DNA from: Dryococelus australis | Taxonomy: Eukaryota; Arthropoda; Insecta; Phasmatodea; Phasmatidae | DNA length: 64,000 nt | Reading direction: 5' to 3' | NCBI GenBank assembly: GCA_029891345.1 | Contig: CM057005.1 | Coordinates: forward strand, 69,167,232 to 69,231,231 | Shown here: positions 1 through 12,315 of the stretch, piece by piece | How the letters are laid out: every line of letters begins with the position of its first letter | Numbering within the stretch: the first letter of the stretch is position 1 | The notes under the pieces: generated by a model | Database searches by the model: none | What the model was told of the DNA's origin: nothing | What the model saw: only the letters and a program-made list of their open reading frames with translations | Made by a program: the position numbers and the translations under genes

Positions 1-275
1 TTTGGATTGGTGGATTATCTATTTGAAATACCTAGTGGTCCTTATTTTTTAATGTAAGACTTGTTTTTGCTGATGAGATTAGTATTTGGTGTATTCCCAG
101 CTTGTTTTGCGTAAAAAATACTAGGGCTCTTGAAGTTCCAGTCCCTAGTAAGGGACTTGGAATATTAAGTTCTCAGCTGAGTCACAAGGTATAGGAGCAT
201 TTATATGAAAGTTTAATTCATTGCACAGAAGCCCTGCCATGTAGTTTTCATGTCTTTGGTTTTTCCATTTTGCAG

Positions 276-434
276 TGTATAGAGTGAATGTGACAGCTGA
301 CTATAACATGGACTTAGTGATTGCTCTTGAGATGTCCCGACTGCAGATGATAGAGGATGAGATGAAGAAGAGACAGAAGGCAGAAGAGGCAAGTAAGGTA
401 CAGTCCTCCGCGGCACCCACATCAAGTGTTGGAG
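276..434 (+). CDS. ANKIB1: ANKIB1-like gene, internal exon with UIM-like helix
   Basis: This 159-nt exon is bounded by an acceptor (pyrimidine-rich tract then AG at 274-275) and a donor (G|GTATGT, GT at 435-436). Both boundaries are phase 1, and the frame is open throughout. The peptide contains NMDLVIALEMSRLQMIE followed by a charged, helix-prone EDEMKKRQKAEEASK stretch. The A-x-x-x-S core in a hydrophobic helix resembles a ubiquitin-interacting motif. In the ANKIB1 family (ankyrin repeats, RING-IBR-RING, C-terminal UIM) this region lies after the catalytic RBR module and would help bind ubiquitin. The catalytic exons must lie upstream of base 1. The exon joins in frame to 7053-9052. The assignment rests mainly on the UIM in the next exon, so the symbol is probable rather than certain. 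Confidence 0.7.
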
Positions 435-1368
435 GTATGTGATCACTGTTTATCACTAACACTGCTGTCTTATGTATTAATCACAGCAATATTGTAAAGT
501 CACATTATTTCATGTTTTTATGTTCATAATCATATACTTAATGTAATATGGTATCTGTATCCACTACTTATAGAATGACAATTGTATAAAAATGTAAGCA
601 TGTAATGGAGACAGCTGTGTACCTGAAATTTTGGGTAACGTACTGGTTATCATGAATTACATATAAACTGTAACTTTTAGAACTAATTCACAGATATCTA
701 CAGTTCTTTTGAAGTCTATTCTTCAGGGTTTGTCTAGTTTCCAAATTCAAATACCATTTACTTGACAAACTTGAGAAGTTGTAGTGACACCTTTTCACTC
801 ACGGTACAAGCAACTACATTTTGATTGCACTGCTGCCACTTGTATGTATCCAAGGTTGTTGACAATTGGAGGCGACAGTTTGGTGCAGCCACTTATGCCA
901 AGTTATTGGTGTGCAGTTTGAATAATGTTCAGGCCTGAATGGACTTGCTCTCGGCTTTCAGTTGGGACTGCTCTGAATTCAAGTGCAGTTGCAGTGCATC
1001 TTGGCATCAAGAATTTCTCATTTATTCAATTTTCAGTGCAAATATTAATGTGACTTTGTTTATTTTTCATGTGTATCTATCTACAGTGAACCGAAAATGC
1101 ATGTACCAAAAAATGTATCCACCCAAAATTTTAATGGTCCGGGAAAAATTCTTCTATAAATAATGTTGAAATTATCCACTTTTATAGTTTATTGAATATC
1201 ACATCAATCAAAAATCTTCAGTCTCGTCACTTAAGGTATCACACAGCGATCATTTTGAACTATTTGTTTATGCAAACGTTTAATAACTGATTGTTAAACA
1301 CATTAATTGCAGTTTTATCATTTCCAATTCAGTTAATACTTAGGAGACAGGCAGCCAGGCACGACCTT

Positions 1369-1700
1369 GCTTCCTCCCCTTACAAATCTGTTGAAAGAGG
1401 AAGCGGTTACCTAGCAACCAGCATGACATCCTCTCTCTCCTCTCCTCTCTCTCTGTCTCTCTCAGCTATGCACCTTTCTTTCTTCCCTTACGTGACAACA
1501 AAAGGGGGAGAGGTTATCTAGCAAATAAAAGCTGCCTGTTCTCTCTTGGTTGCATGTTTGCTTCCTCCCATTACATGTCTGGCAAGAAGGGTATTGATTG
1601 CCTAGCAACAAATGCTGCGTCCTTGCATCCTCTCTCTCTTGGCCAACCGGTGGTAGCTCATCACTGCCTTGTGTGATATGGCTTCCTCCCCTTACACACA
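1369..1700. repeat. Degenerate pyrimidine-rich repeat, about four units
   Basis: A GCTTCCTCCCCTTACA-like word recurs at 1369, about 1478, 1560 and 1681. The first three are followed by a GGTTACCTAGCAAC-like word and then CT-rich sequence. Spacing varies (about 110, 80 and 120 bp), so this is a diverged tandem or composite repeat rather than a clean satellite. Confidence 0.6.
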
Positions 1701-1950
1701 CACACGGATAGATGAGATGCACGTAAATTGAATTTGTTGGGGATGTCTGATGTAGGGCGCGAATTCTGGCACAGCTGGAAAGGACATGTTGCCTGCACAC
1801 AGGATGCAAGCTGCTGAGTTGCATGTAAGTCGAACGGCTGGAAGGAAATTACTGCCTGAAGGCATATTTTGCGACCAATTTCCTTCAAATTTGGGGGAGG
1901 GGTGCCGTTTCGGACCCCCCCCCCCCTTTCCCATTGGCAATTAGGTCCTT

Positions 1951-2055
1951 TTATAAGCCTAAGGCCTAAGTGTTAAGTCTCAAGTCGTAAATGTTATGTC
2001 CTAAGTGTTAAGTCTGAAGTCTTTAGTATTAAGTCTTAACTTTTAAATCTTACTT
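1951..2055. repeat. 7-bp periodic minisatellite
   Basis: From 1965 the sequence divides without any gap into 7-mers resembling NNTAAGT (CCTAAGT, GTTAAGT, CTCAAGT, CGTAAAT, GTTATGT, then CCTAAGT and GTTAAGT again, and so on) up to about 2055. About 13 to 15 units keep strict heptamer register despite substitutions. It lies in the intron. Confidence 0.8.
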
Positions 2056-2182
2056 TCAGCATAATTGCAACTGCATGTCGGGATGTGTGAGCAAGCGCCG
2101 ATAGGCACAAGTGAGCATGTGCCGAAGTTCCCAGACGACATTGCACCGTAAATACTAATTCGTACAGTTACCTGATTCTCCT

Positions 2183-3290
2183 ATGGTGGCTCAGCCCACG
2201 GATTCCTCGGGCCGGTCCCTTGGTCCATTCACGAATAAAACACCATACACCCAGTCTATGCCAGGGATTCCTGAAATTCAGGACCACCACCCACTGACGT
2301 GTGCAGAGCTGTGCGAGGACCCTAACTCCAAGTCATTAGGAAGCCTGTTTGCCAGTAGGCTTGTCTCTTGTAGAGGCAGGAATGGAGTATAGTGGCAGCT
2401 GGGATGGTCACAATGCATCTTAGCATAAAAAATTTTTAATTTATTCAATTTTCAGTGCAAATATTAATGTAACTTTCTTGTTTTGTTTGCATTGTTCCTA
2501 TTTACAGTGAACCGAAAATGCATGTCCTGATCTAGTATTGGGACCATCAGCCAGCGAGACCTGACTGTCAGTATCCATCGCACTTCTGGTGCCGGGTACT
2601 GAGATAGAGATACCACATGGCATTCGGTTGACAGAGACTGTACGTGGTTGTACACCCAAGTAAGACCACAGCGACACGTGGTCCACTTCCCTGAGGTCTG
2701 ATCATAGAAGCTCTTTCCTCATGCCCTTCTCCTTTTGTAGTGGTACCAGTAAGAGGGTCAAAAGGGCTGTGACCAACTCTAAATATCAGTCGGAGCCTAG
2801 CCATATCCCTATCGGTCTTGAGCTCCTTGGTCCCCAGGAACAGGTGAAGGCTGTACGCCGCTTAGAGATGCCCATCTCACCAGTCTACAAACCAGCTCTC
2901 TTCACGCCACCTACCAGAGTCGACGGCACATCACACCGAGTAATCTTGGCCTACTAGAACGGACAAAGATAGGCCACTCAGCCCAGATAACCTATGGTTT
3001 TGGCGGACCCCAATCAGTCAGCCAAATCCGGCATCAACCAGATCCTGCGAGCACACACACCGACCAGCACAGCAGATTCAGGGGCCATACTGGTCCCACC
3101 ACAGTCCAAATAGCAGCAACCTCCGCAGGTCACACGTCGCCCAGGCAACCCAGTGAGAGTGGCCCCTCCGAGACGTAAAGCCATACTTGCCGTACCAGAT
3201 TTTGTGCCCTGCCACAAAGCAACCAGTATGGTACTGTACACTGGTCGTGCACAAGTACCATGCAAGGACTAGAGAGAGTTCAAGCAGAAC
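2183..3290 (+). pseudogene. Retroelement remnant with gag-like domain (plus strand)
   Basis: Broken coding remnant with stops and frameshifts. The clearest part, 2721-2957, is an open frame containing LELLGPQEQVKAVRRLEMP and then LFTPPTRVDGTSH. The same protein pattern recurs on the minus strand at 37515-37730, 41131-41649 and 58292-58534. Upstream, about 2540-2690 matches the reverse complement of about 58,540-58,700 at the nucleotide level, so homology extends across leader and coding parts. In two of the other copies this domain lies just inside an LTR, which suggests the first part of gag. Its biochemical role is not recognised. The 2183-2390 and 2958-3290 parts are GC-rich and probably belong to the same element. 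Confidence 0.55.
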
Positions 3291-4268
3291 CCCCTAGGTG
3301 AATCTACCCTAGCAACCACCAAAAACACTTTGGTATTTGTGATGTTCCTCAGTTTCCCACAGGCCGTCATGCATCATCATAATAAAGGAATCATTTTACA
3401 GATAACAACCTATGGGGAAAGAAAAGTGAAAGACACAAGTGGCACATATAAAAATTAAGCGCTTTGAGTATAGCAAGGCCTCTCTCTTGAAAGGCGTGTG
3501 GAATTCTTCTATATTCTAATTGCCGTGGCGCGGAGGGCGGGGAAAAGTGGCTCTGCCTGAAGCCGTCCTAACGTGTTGCATGGCAGGCAGCAGTTAAGTG
3601 CGACAAATAGTTTAGGTGCTTGCCAGCACTAGGCCTTCCATCACCTATGCTGGCAGGAACTAAATACACTAGTACACTGAAAAAATAAATTAACTATCAC
3701 ATTGTCGTACGGACCACCTTCATTAAATAAAAAACATGGTAAACCCTCAAAGACGAAAATGAGCACTTTAAATATTTACAACAATGTTCGTTTGAAAATA
3801 ATTCAAAAATTTCAATTTGGCTCATTGGTGAGAGTCCTTGGTTTAGTTTTAGGCATGAGTTTGTTGACATCTGCTCAGAATGGGAAGTCTCTTTACACTG
3901 GCTTTTAACATGGTGTGTCTGCAGCAATTATTATTTACGCTACTATTCTGGCACTTATTCAGCGTCCTTGGGTGCCATAAAACTGGTTGGTGTAGCACAA
4001 TATTACTGATTTGGTACTAGGGTTTGTTTACGCAATTAGTTTTGTTCGGTTTTTCTTATTTTTCTTCTCCTTCCTCTCCTTCCACTTTCATTGGCCAGTA
4101 GCAGCTATTTACAACTACTAAAGAGAACTATCTTTATGTGTATGTAACTTGTTTATTGTACTAATTAAGCAATTAACGGCTACACAAATAACTGTTCGTC
4201 ATTTACTAAACTTCACTTAACTGCGATTTACGGATGTTAAAACTGTTCATGGAGCACGTGCCTACTCA

Positions 4269-5543
4269 CTACATCTTCTGTCGTATTGTCGCTGGTCTAC
4301 CCTGCTTTCTCATGGTCACGTGCAGGGGATACGGCCAAGTGAACCAAGACGTGGGTCTCCAAGGTGATTCTCTGTACCTGCCAGGCTTGAAGGTGCCATA
4401 GCAGACGCGGACTGACTGTTCTCTCCTAGACTGGCTGGTGGGTACTGGGTTCTCATCCCTAGCAGTGGCCAGCTGGGGGCCATCATGCACTAGGGGACGA
4501 TCATTGGCCCTCTCTTCCTGCTGGATGGCCATCAGAAGTTGAGGTTCTGGGTGCCACAATAACTCTCTAGCTTGGCTGCTGGGTTCATCCTCTAGTCCAG
4601 TAGGATGGGTCCCAGTGACCTTGGTGCTTTTCGGCACCAGGGTGGGGTAGACAGTGTCTCCCTGGGCAAGAGCGGTTGGGGTGTCCGGTCAAGGCAGAGG
4701 CTCTTCAGGTACTTCTGCCTTGTTGGCTGAGCTGCTGGGCTCATCCTCTCGTTCGGATTGGTGAACTGCTCGGTGGGTCTCAGCGCCTATTGGCACTGAG
4801 ACCTAGTGAGTGGCTGTTGGGTCCAGGCTGGACGCGGCCGGCTCTGCCGTCCAAGGTAGGAGCTCCAGGGTCCCCCTGACCTCGTCTGCACTTCTGGTCT
4901 CTTCCTTCCTTTTGGAAGGGCGAGTTTTGGTGTCGATCTCGGTGTTGTCCGACGTCAGGACCAGAAAGGCCATCGGAGGCATAGACTCTTCGGACTCCCC
5001 TGCCCCCTCAGTGCAGCTGATGTCTTCCTCCCAATCAGGAGGCAAAGTGGCTGCGATGACTGTTGCATCATCCAACGTCACAGCTTCTGGGTTGGCCATG
5101 TCCACCCAGGCTGGCGTGAGTGGGGTGGCCGATTGAGGTAGAGGCTGTTGATGCACCTCTACCTCACCTTCACTGTCCAGCGCGGACTTCGCCATGAAAT
5201 CTCAGTCATTGCTGGTGACATCTGGGCATGTCTGGCAATGGTACAGTGTAGAAAGCTGTTTGGTGTCAATAGCAGGGTTCTGACGGAGGCTGCTCCTTGA
5301 CACATTGGGAAATCTACCCGTACCGTGATGGCTTGCCTGCTCTTTCTGTCGGAGTCGAACCAAACCTCTGGTTCCTGGGGTGGAGGGCGGCTCTGGGTCG
5401 TCTCTCTCTTCTTCGGCATCGACCTCAGACTCCTTTGTGTGGGCTTCTTGCTCGAGAGGTTCTTCGGGGAAGGAGCGTATCGGTCCCTTGGTCGCCTTTC
5501 GGATGCACCCCCTCACATTTTCGGCCTAGTAAACATTCTCTTG
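4269..5543 (-). pseudogene. Retroelement region downstream of integrase, acidic/Pro-rich
   Basis: On the minus strand this continues past the integrase C-terminus in several overlapping open frames (5425-5664, 5202-5516, 5159-5419, 4803-5195, 4269-4637). The longest stretch, 4803-5195, encodes an acidic, Ser/Thr/Pro-rich segment including DWEEDISCTEGAGESEES. No catalytic motif is visible. Its position suggests the 3'-terminal coding part of an LTR element, either a pol extension or a small extra ORF. A similar acidic Pro/Thr-rich region is seen at 29,173-30,604. No LTR was recognised at the low-coordinate end, so the element looks truncated. It lies inside the host intron in antisense orientation. 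Confidence 0.45.
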
Positions 5544-6589
5544 TCAGCCCACTATTTTGTATGGCCCCTCCCACTTCTTGACCAGACCGGCGCTGAACTG
5601 GCCACAGGCCTTGCTCAGTGGGTGGCTGCAGATGAGGACGGCTTCTCTCATGCTGAAACTCCACATGCTGGTGTGGTGATGCAGGTATTTCTTCTCAGTA
5701 TAGCAGGCCAGGTCTTCACGGGCTTTGGTCGTCCTGGTTAAGGCAGCCAGGTGTATATCTTTGGACTGCGGCATCTCACCGGGTTCCTGCTTCCACTGCC
5801 AATCACCTGGGTGGTGGAGAGTTCTGCCCAGGATGAGCTGGCTGGGGCTGCTGTTGACTGCCTTGTTTGTCTTTCGTCTGAGGGCGAAGAGGATTGTTGG
5901 GATTTGCCGGTCCCAGTGGCGGTAGTCGTTACCCACACTGAGTCGGAGGCTCTTCTTCAGCTCATGATTTCTCTGCTCAGTGGGGTTTGCTTGCAGATGG
6001 TATGGGCAGGTCGTCCATGTCTCAATCCCCCATCTGTTGCATGATGTTTGCTGTCACTGGCTGATGAATAGCATGCCCTTGTCCGTCAAGATCGATTGTG
6101 GGTATCCCCAGCGGGGGAATATCTGTGCCTCAAACTTGCGGATTATGTTTGACGTCTCCTGGCTGGGGAGAGGGAATGCCTCTACCCAGCGACAAAAGAG
6201 GTAGGTGATTACCAAGAGGTAGCGGTTGTCCCAGGTGTTTCTGGAATAAAGCCCTATCAAGTCGGCTGGCAGCTGTACCTAGACCATGTGTTGTCCATGG
6301 GGTTCGGTGTAGGTTGAGGCACAGGGTAAGCCTTGCCCTGGTAGCACGCCTTGCAGCTGTTGACCTACTGGCGAATGTCGCTGCTCATCCTGTCCCAAAT
6401 GTAGTGTGTCCCAATATCTTGCTGCCACCAACCTCCTCTCATCTTATGCATCAATATTGACCCTGTCTCAAAGGGAGGAATCATATTATGCAGATGTGAA
6501 CATTTTTTATTTTGGATTACTAATGACAAGATAGAAAATATAATGTTCCATTGTACAGGAAAAATGTGTTTTTCACTTCCATCTCTCAT
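5544..6589 (-). pseudogene. Ty3/gypsy-type integrase remnant
   Basis: Reading the minus strand from about 6589 down, the integrase order is visible. A degenerate zinc-binding domain ends in CKAC (about 6340). Next is the catalytic core, with ADLIGL, then RWVEAFPLP, IIRKFE and ILTDKG, then ANPTEQRN. These are consistent with the D, D and E catalytic positions. A C-terminal part ends in WEGPYKIVG, the GPY/F signature. Several stops and frameshifts break the frame (for example near 6260, 6054 and around 5940), so no intact enzyme is possible. Integrases insert the cDNA of LTR elements. No protease or reverse transcriptase was found upstream of it; the sequence turns AT-rich above about 6420. It is therefore a 5'-truncated copy inside the host intron. 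Confidence 0.85.
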
Positions 6590-7052
6590 ATTTACTTTAT
6601 TTTATTTCCCCCCCGTTCTCCTCCCCCTCTTCTTTAAATGAAATAAGTTAAAGGAAGAATCCAAACACCTTCAACAAATAATTCAGATGGCATTATAATA
6701 ATCTTGCATAAATTTGTAGAAATTTTTTTATGTACTTTGAGTACTGATCAGGACCCTACAAAATAGGAACTTGTATTTCAGATTTCAATTTTTAGTCAAT
6801 CTGAAAAAAAGGCTCGATAAAATTAACAATATTTATATCGCTTAGAGTAATTTGGCTCAAAATTTTTACATTTGATTGTCTTCATGATTCATAAAATGTA
6901 GTAAAGATTATTTTTATTTTATTTATGAGTTTGGATTTTAAACACTCAGCAGATATACACTTGCATAATGTAGAGATTGTTAATAATTCATAAAATAGTA
7001 CTCTGTATATACTTTTTTTTGGCATGTATGCATATTTTTATCTTTCTTACAG

Positions 7053-9052
7053 TGATGGATGACCAACAGCTGAAGCTAGCCATTCAACTCTCCCTTCAAG
7101 AGTCTACAAAAAGAGTTGCTCTACTGCAGTCATCTTTAGCTGCTGGGAGGTTCAAGGACCCCGAACTGCCTAAAGGAGAAGTTCCTAAGTCTCAAGAAGT
7201 GGAGGTCCTGAGCAGAGATGAAGAAACCTCTGACACAAGAATGTCTGCTTACCATCGTACAAGCGCTGACTTAACTGTGGATTATTTCCTGAAGAGCCTA
7301 GCAGGGCGACAGCTTGATGTGAAGAACCTGAACTCTGGAGGTGTGAACGTGTTCTCGCCGGAGGAGAATTGTGGCTCAGGGGAGGTGGTGTGGGGTTGTG
7401 GCCTGAGCAAGACATTAGCTGACAAGGAGCTGATAGGTTTCAAGCCAGGTATGGCTGAGGATGGAAGGTTTGAGATTGGCGACATACACGAGAATGGCTG
7501 CTTCAATGACCCGGATGACTACGATGAGGCAGATGCTCGTCTCCTGAAAAGATCACACTCAACAGGTGACTTGTGCACAAGAGGAAGGCAGAGTCTTTGC
7601 AATGGGGGTGCAGCTAGTGGGGACGAACCAAGGTACCACCTGGATTCTGACCACAGCAGTCAGCATGAGGAGAAGCCAGAAGATATAGTAAAGCGTATTT
7701 TAGCACTTCCTGCATCGAGTAGAGGAATGTCGGGACGGCAGTTTCTCTTGCTGCATCACCATAGTGGGGGCAGCAACAGTAATGCTGGTGGAGAGCTGTC
7801 CACCACAACATCAGAAGATGGTGCTAGCATCTACTATGGTGGACAGTCATCAGTTGAAGACACTACCACTACTTCAGATTCTTTGAATGCAGATCTTGAA
7901 GTGTGTGGCATTCTAGGTACGACGACAGAAGATGATGAAGAAGGTAAATCACTTATGGATGATGACATAATCACTGCCCACTCGATGAAAACATTTCCTC
8001 GTGTTTTTCATAATAGTGCTTTAGCAATTAATGACACAAAAAATTATATTTGTGGTTTTGATAAACTGAAGCAGGCTTACAACAAAGACAACAACTTTCA
8101 AAATGATCAGGCTGTGAATAGTAGTACTGCTTCATCACATGTTCTTAGCTCAGAAAAATCCACATTTTCGAATTCCCTTTTAGAAGCGCATCGTAGGGCT
8201 TTTAAAGCCGCTGGTGGCAAGACATTGGGCCCAGGTGGCCTCCGAATTCGTATTAAGTCTCCAAATGGTGGGTCTGATGATGGTACGACGCACAATTGCC
8301 GCCAATTAGAAACAGACAGTTCAAACGAGTATGAGTCTGAAACAGGCATCCCAAAATCCCCCACACTTTACATCAGTGGAGTGTCTATCAGCAGGACCCC
8401 CGAGCCAAGGTCCCCTGCTGTCATCGCAGCCACGGTAGCAAGTGCGGCAGGCAGACAGTCCCGTTCATCTAGTCTAACCGTGCCTCCTCCTGCTCCATCG
8501 CTTGCCCCAACCATTACAACCACGGTACTAGGTTCGTCTAGCATCTCGCTAAACACTGTCGTCTCAGTACTTGCATCGTCTCCCGATCTAGTGATGCGAC
8601 CCTGTACGCCGATCATAGTGTCGTGCAGCAGCATGGTTATCACTCCACCACCTCTCCCTCTAATGTCCTGCCCAAATTCCCCTGTTGGGATGGTCATTCC
8701 TCGTTCTGCCACCACTTCTCCTGTACTCACACCCAGCAATGGAAACACTGTAAATACTGCTGGCAGCACCAAGTCAAAGTCTGCAAGTGAACCAGAGCGA
8801 GAGCGAGAAATGTTCAGATTTCCAAAGTCTTCAACAGATGGTGCTCTTAGCTCAGTTCTTCATGTGCAGGAGAGCAACCTTAGCTCTGATGACTTTCACG
8901 AGGCACTTTTCCTCCTGGAGAGGTCGCCAAAGGGGAGTGGGTCCTCGAAGCGAAGGAAAAAGTCAAAGAAGGAGCGGCATAAAGATAAGGAGAACAATAA
9001 TTGCAGCAGTGGAAAGACCAAAGAGCTGAAGGAAGCAAGTTCTGTATTGTGA
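7053..9052 (+). CDS. ANKIB1: ANKIB1-like gene, terminal coding exon
   Basis: The open frame extends upstream to 6977, but the TTTCTTACAG acceptor at 7043-7052 and phase match to 434 show that the exon starts at 7053 and that the upstream Met is intronic. It codes for about 665 residues ending at TGA 9050-9052. Residues 2-17 (DDQQLKLAIQLSLQES) form a strong UIM with the A-x-x-x-S core, and the wording closely matches the UIM of ANKIB1, an Ariadne-type RBR E3 ligase. The rest is mostly predicted disorder: acidic patches, a Ser/Thr/Pro/Val-rich middle (about 8390-8760), then a short region LSSDDFHEALFLLERSPK that looks conserved, and a lysine-rich tail KRRKKSKKERHKDKENN that could be a nuclear signal. 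It shows ordinary balanced codon use, unlike the AT-rich flanks. Identity with ANKIB1 is likely; the tail is much less diagnostic. Confidence 0.85.
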
Positions 9053-11300
9053 ATGCTGGCTGTGGACAGATAGAATATGTGGCAAGGTGGACTATGTCAG
9101 CTGGTGATGAGAAGTAAATACACCAGCTATATTTATATTATTGAGATCAGTAGCTATGTATATGACAACAGAATCATTTATTCCAGCCAGCAAATTGCAG
9201 TAAACTGCTTTGCATGTGTAGAAAGATGTGCAACTGGTTCCAGCTTCTAACTGAAGTGTTGCTCACAGTCTGAGGTATGTAATTTGCTGAGTTATTTTGT
9301 TAACTTGACAACTGCACCTGTTTTCAATTATGTAAAGTCCTGTTTACATAAGCCTTGTTTACATGTAACACTGATTTCTAAGTATCGTGATGATACAAAT
9401 TTAAATGATACATTATTGATTTGATGTTGGCGTGGCAAAAGTAAATTTTGGATTAAAACAAAAAAGGATTGTAGCGATATTCAGTTAATATTTCCCACAT
9501 TTACAACAATATATGATATGTGTACATTTGCGGTATGGTTTTTGTAAGTAAATTATGCCAAGTGTTTTAGCTGTATATTCAGATTTTATATGTGGCACTA
9601 AATTGCTTAGAATTTTCAAAGTGAAATAGTAGATCATGACACTTTGTGGAATCATGCAAGTAATTTTGAGATAGTTTTCAGCTTACTGATGCAGCCACCA
9701 TTCATGGTATAATACCACAATCAACATTTATGTAAACAAGGGCAGAAACAAGGCTGTTGTAATTAGGCCTACAACTTATAGTAACTAAGAAATTATGATT
9801 AAATTTCTGTTCTCACTGTTTTCTTCAGTACATGAGCACAATGTTGGTGTGTTGCTCTCTGATCAGTCTAACAAATGTGTATAATGTCATCATGATAATT
9901 GCAGTTATACTTTTTAAGTTTCACCACATTATCTTTCTTCTTGAACATCACATGCAAAAGGAAGTTTGATATTGTACATAGCTTCTTCCTGTACGTATCC
10001 AGTAGCATTGCTGGTTTATAAGAAAGTGAGGAGAATTGTTACTCTATTTCTCTTGCATAAAAAGACTGAAGCAGTGACTGGATTGTCTGCAAAGCTGAAG
10101 TTGTCAAGTTTTTTTTTAGGATTATTGTTTTATTTTATATTGTAGAGACAGCTCTCTCTCTCTTTTGAATATGGTTAGACAGGATGGACAACGTTATTGA
10201 AGTTTGCAAGCATACAGTTAGAGAAAACAACCTAACAAAATTTTAATGTATGAATCTGTCTGAGCCTTAAATATATTTTTATACCTGTTACTTTTATTTT
10301 TTGTTGAGCATTTGTGATTAGGTTATGTTGCAATTTAAGTTTAGGCTTGAAAGAGTTCTGTTTGTACAAAGTTAGCATGTGTTTGATTTTACTGATAGGC
10401 AGAGGACAGTAAGTGTATCAGCATTTCAGTGAATCTGTATTTTAATGATGGATATAATTTATTTTTAAATGTTATTTTTAAAGAATTGTGTAATCTATGC
10501 AATTATACTATGAGTAATTTCTACCATTGGAAGGTTAAACATAAATAGGGACATGAATGTATTTAAATTGTTCAACAAACCCTGAGAAATATTTTTTTCC
10601 ATTATTATATATATTTTATTTGTGGGAAGGGAGGGAATGAAAATATGCGAATTTTTGGATCTTTCTATATTTTCCTAGTCATTTAACAAGACTGTCAGAC
10701 CGCAGAGTGTAGTGTTGAATATCACTATGCTCTTTTGTCGACTTCTGGAGTGAGCAGCGACCAATAGGTAGAACTGATAACGTAATTTGTTTTTAGAGTT
10801 GCATTTATTGTTACTGGCATATTGTTAGCAGATGAATTGTTTTGCAGAATTGAAATATTCATATAAGATAAATATTTTAGTAAGGTATTATACATATAAA
10901 ATTGTGGTTGATACATGTATGTATTTATTGCTACAGTAAGTTGATATTGATAACATTAAAGTCTTCTGTTATGATGCTTTGATTCAAATCTTGTAGTAGA
11001 ATAGAATCCTATTAATGTTTTTCATAATTCTTTATGATGTAAGTACACAGTTTAGATTAGTAAGTCCAAATTGAATTGTGGTGCAGATCTGTTGTTGACT
11101 GATTATTTTTTAAAAGTGATTTAAAATCTTTGTTCGTGTATATTATTTCATCTTGTTTTTTTTTATTAGAAATGTTGAATATAAAGGGAACAAGAGATTG
11201 TAGGTATGTAAAGTTTATACAGTTTCAAATTGAAAATGCTTATTAACTAAGAATGTTAGTTGGCATTAAATGTATGCCATGAGTGGGATATTAATGTAGA
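9053..11300 (+). other. Probable 3' UTR of the ANKIB1-like gene
   Basis: AT-rich, transposon-free sequence follows the stop codon, with no coding signal. I found no canonical AATAAA in this stretch. ATTAAA variants occur near 9454, 9801, 10,956 and 11,268, so the true end cannot be fixed from sequence. The absence of repeats until about 12 kb fits a UTR of 1-2.3 kb plus proximal flank. Confidence 0.4.
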
Positions 11301-11929
11301 TAAATGTATTTAAAGATAGTAGTTTGTTAAAACCGGGAAATCTCTGCCAGTTATTGATATTAAGTTTATGCTTCGTGCTTTCAAACTTGTTTAGTTTGGC
11401 AGATATGGTTCTGAAAAATACATTTTATCTGTTCTATAGTATATTGTAACAATTTGATGTAAATTCTTTTTCTAATGATGTGATGTTAATAGTGTCCTTG
11501 CACTTCTTGAAAGTTAATTTAATTGTGGTTGATAAATAGATACCACACACTTCTGTTGAGCTACCAGTGAACTTCAAGTATGTTTGTTTTAGAGTTGGCC
11601 TCCTAGACTAGCCTTGTATAGCAAAACACATGGTGACAAACAAGTATCAAAGTTCAAAAAATTTAAGCAAAATGTTGCATATTCAGTGCAGCTGCTGCAT
11701 TATTTTTGTTATTCTGTGAGCATTTGCCATTGTAACTACACCTCTTGTAATTATTACAATTTTCTTATTCAAGTGGATTTACAGTTTTGTTACTTCAATG
11801 GCTGTAGTTTCTTAAACTAGCACATATTAAGTGGCTCCCAACAAATTTATCATTATGATATTTGCAAAAAACTCATATCACTTTTTTGCTTTCCAAAGCT
11901 TTTGAAAATTATTTGAGCTTTAGCTTTTC

Positions 11930-11983
11930 CATCATTGTCATAATCATCATAGGTATCATCATCATTATTATTATCATTATTGT
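11930..11983. repeat. Imperfect ATC/ATT trinucleotide microsatellite
   Basis: Interrupted run of ATC and ATT triplets on the plus strand. It gives the isoleucine-rich stretch of an otherwise meaningless open frame. Confidence 0.8.
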
Positions 11984-12231
11984 TTTTACAGCATGTCGGT
12001 CCTCCTGGTGTTGCTTCATGTGTATAGTTTCTTTTCTTGAAATAATTAATTGCACACTATCAACTAACTACATGAAAGTTGTGTTCTTCAGTGGCTGGAA
12101 TTGCCCTCATGACAAGGATGCTGGAGCAAGGACGATATTAAACCTACATTTGAGCCCATTATTATTACAATGTCTTACCTGTAGCCTTTTGTTGTATAGT
12201 TACACAGTGCAAAACCCAAAAAATACACAAA

Positions 12232-12315
12232 GTACAGTAAAGCTTCTATTTATCGGACTAATTGGGGAGGCATAGTCCGGTAAACCAGAAAGTCTGGTAA
12301 ATAGCAAAGAACCAA
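12232..12315. mobile_element. Pogo/Tigger-like terminal fragment
   Basis: CAGTAAAGCTTCTATTTATC followed by a GTCCGGTAAACCAGAAAGTC-like stretch resembles the terminal repeats of pogo/Tigger MITEs. No partner terminus was found nearby, so this is a fragment at best. Confidence 0.35.

Larger units (their letters stand above)
435..7052 (+). other. Intron of the ANKIB1-like gene (6.6 kb)
   Basis: The intron runs from GTATGT at 435 to a TTTCTTACAG acceptor ending at 7052. Joining G at 434 to TG at 7053 makes a Val codon immediately before MDDQQ, so the phase is correct. Base 441-1360 is AT-rich sequence in which I see nothing. It is followed by pyrimidine-rich degenerate repeats (1369-1700), a 7-bp periodic array (1951-2055), a plus-strand gag-like retroelement remnant (2183-3290), undistinguished sequence (3300-4260, GC-richer near 3500-3600), a minus-strand integrase remnant (4269-6589), and AT-rich DNA with no visible feature (6600-7040). 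Confidence 0.75.

Noticed and set aside
1461..1940. Minus-strand open frames of 75-120 codons.
   Set aside because: They arise from CT-rich repeats and a C run; composition explains them.
6977..7052. Upstream Met and hydrophobic stretch extending the long coding frame at its 5' end (would look like a signal peptide).
   Set aside because: It is intronic: a clear pyrimidine tract and AG end at 7052, and the phase matches the donor at 434.
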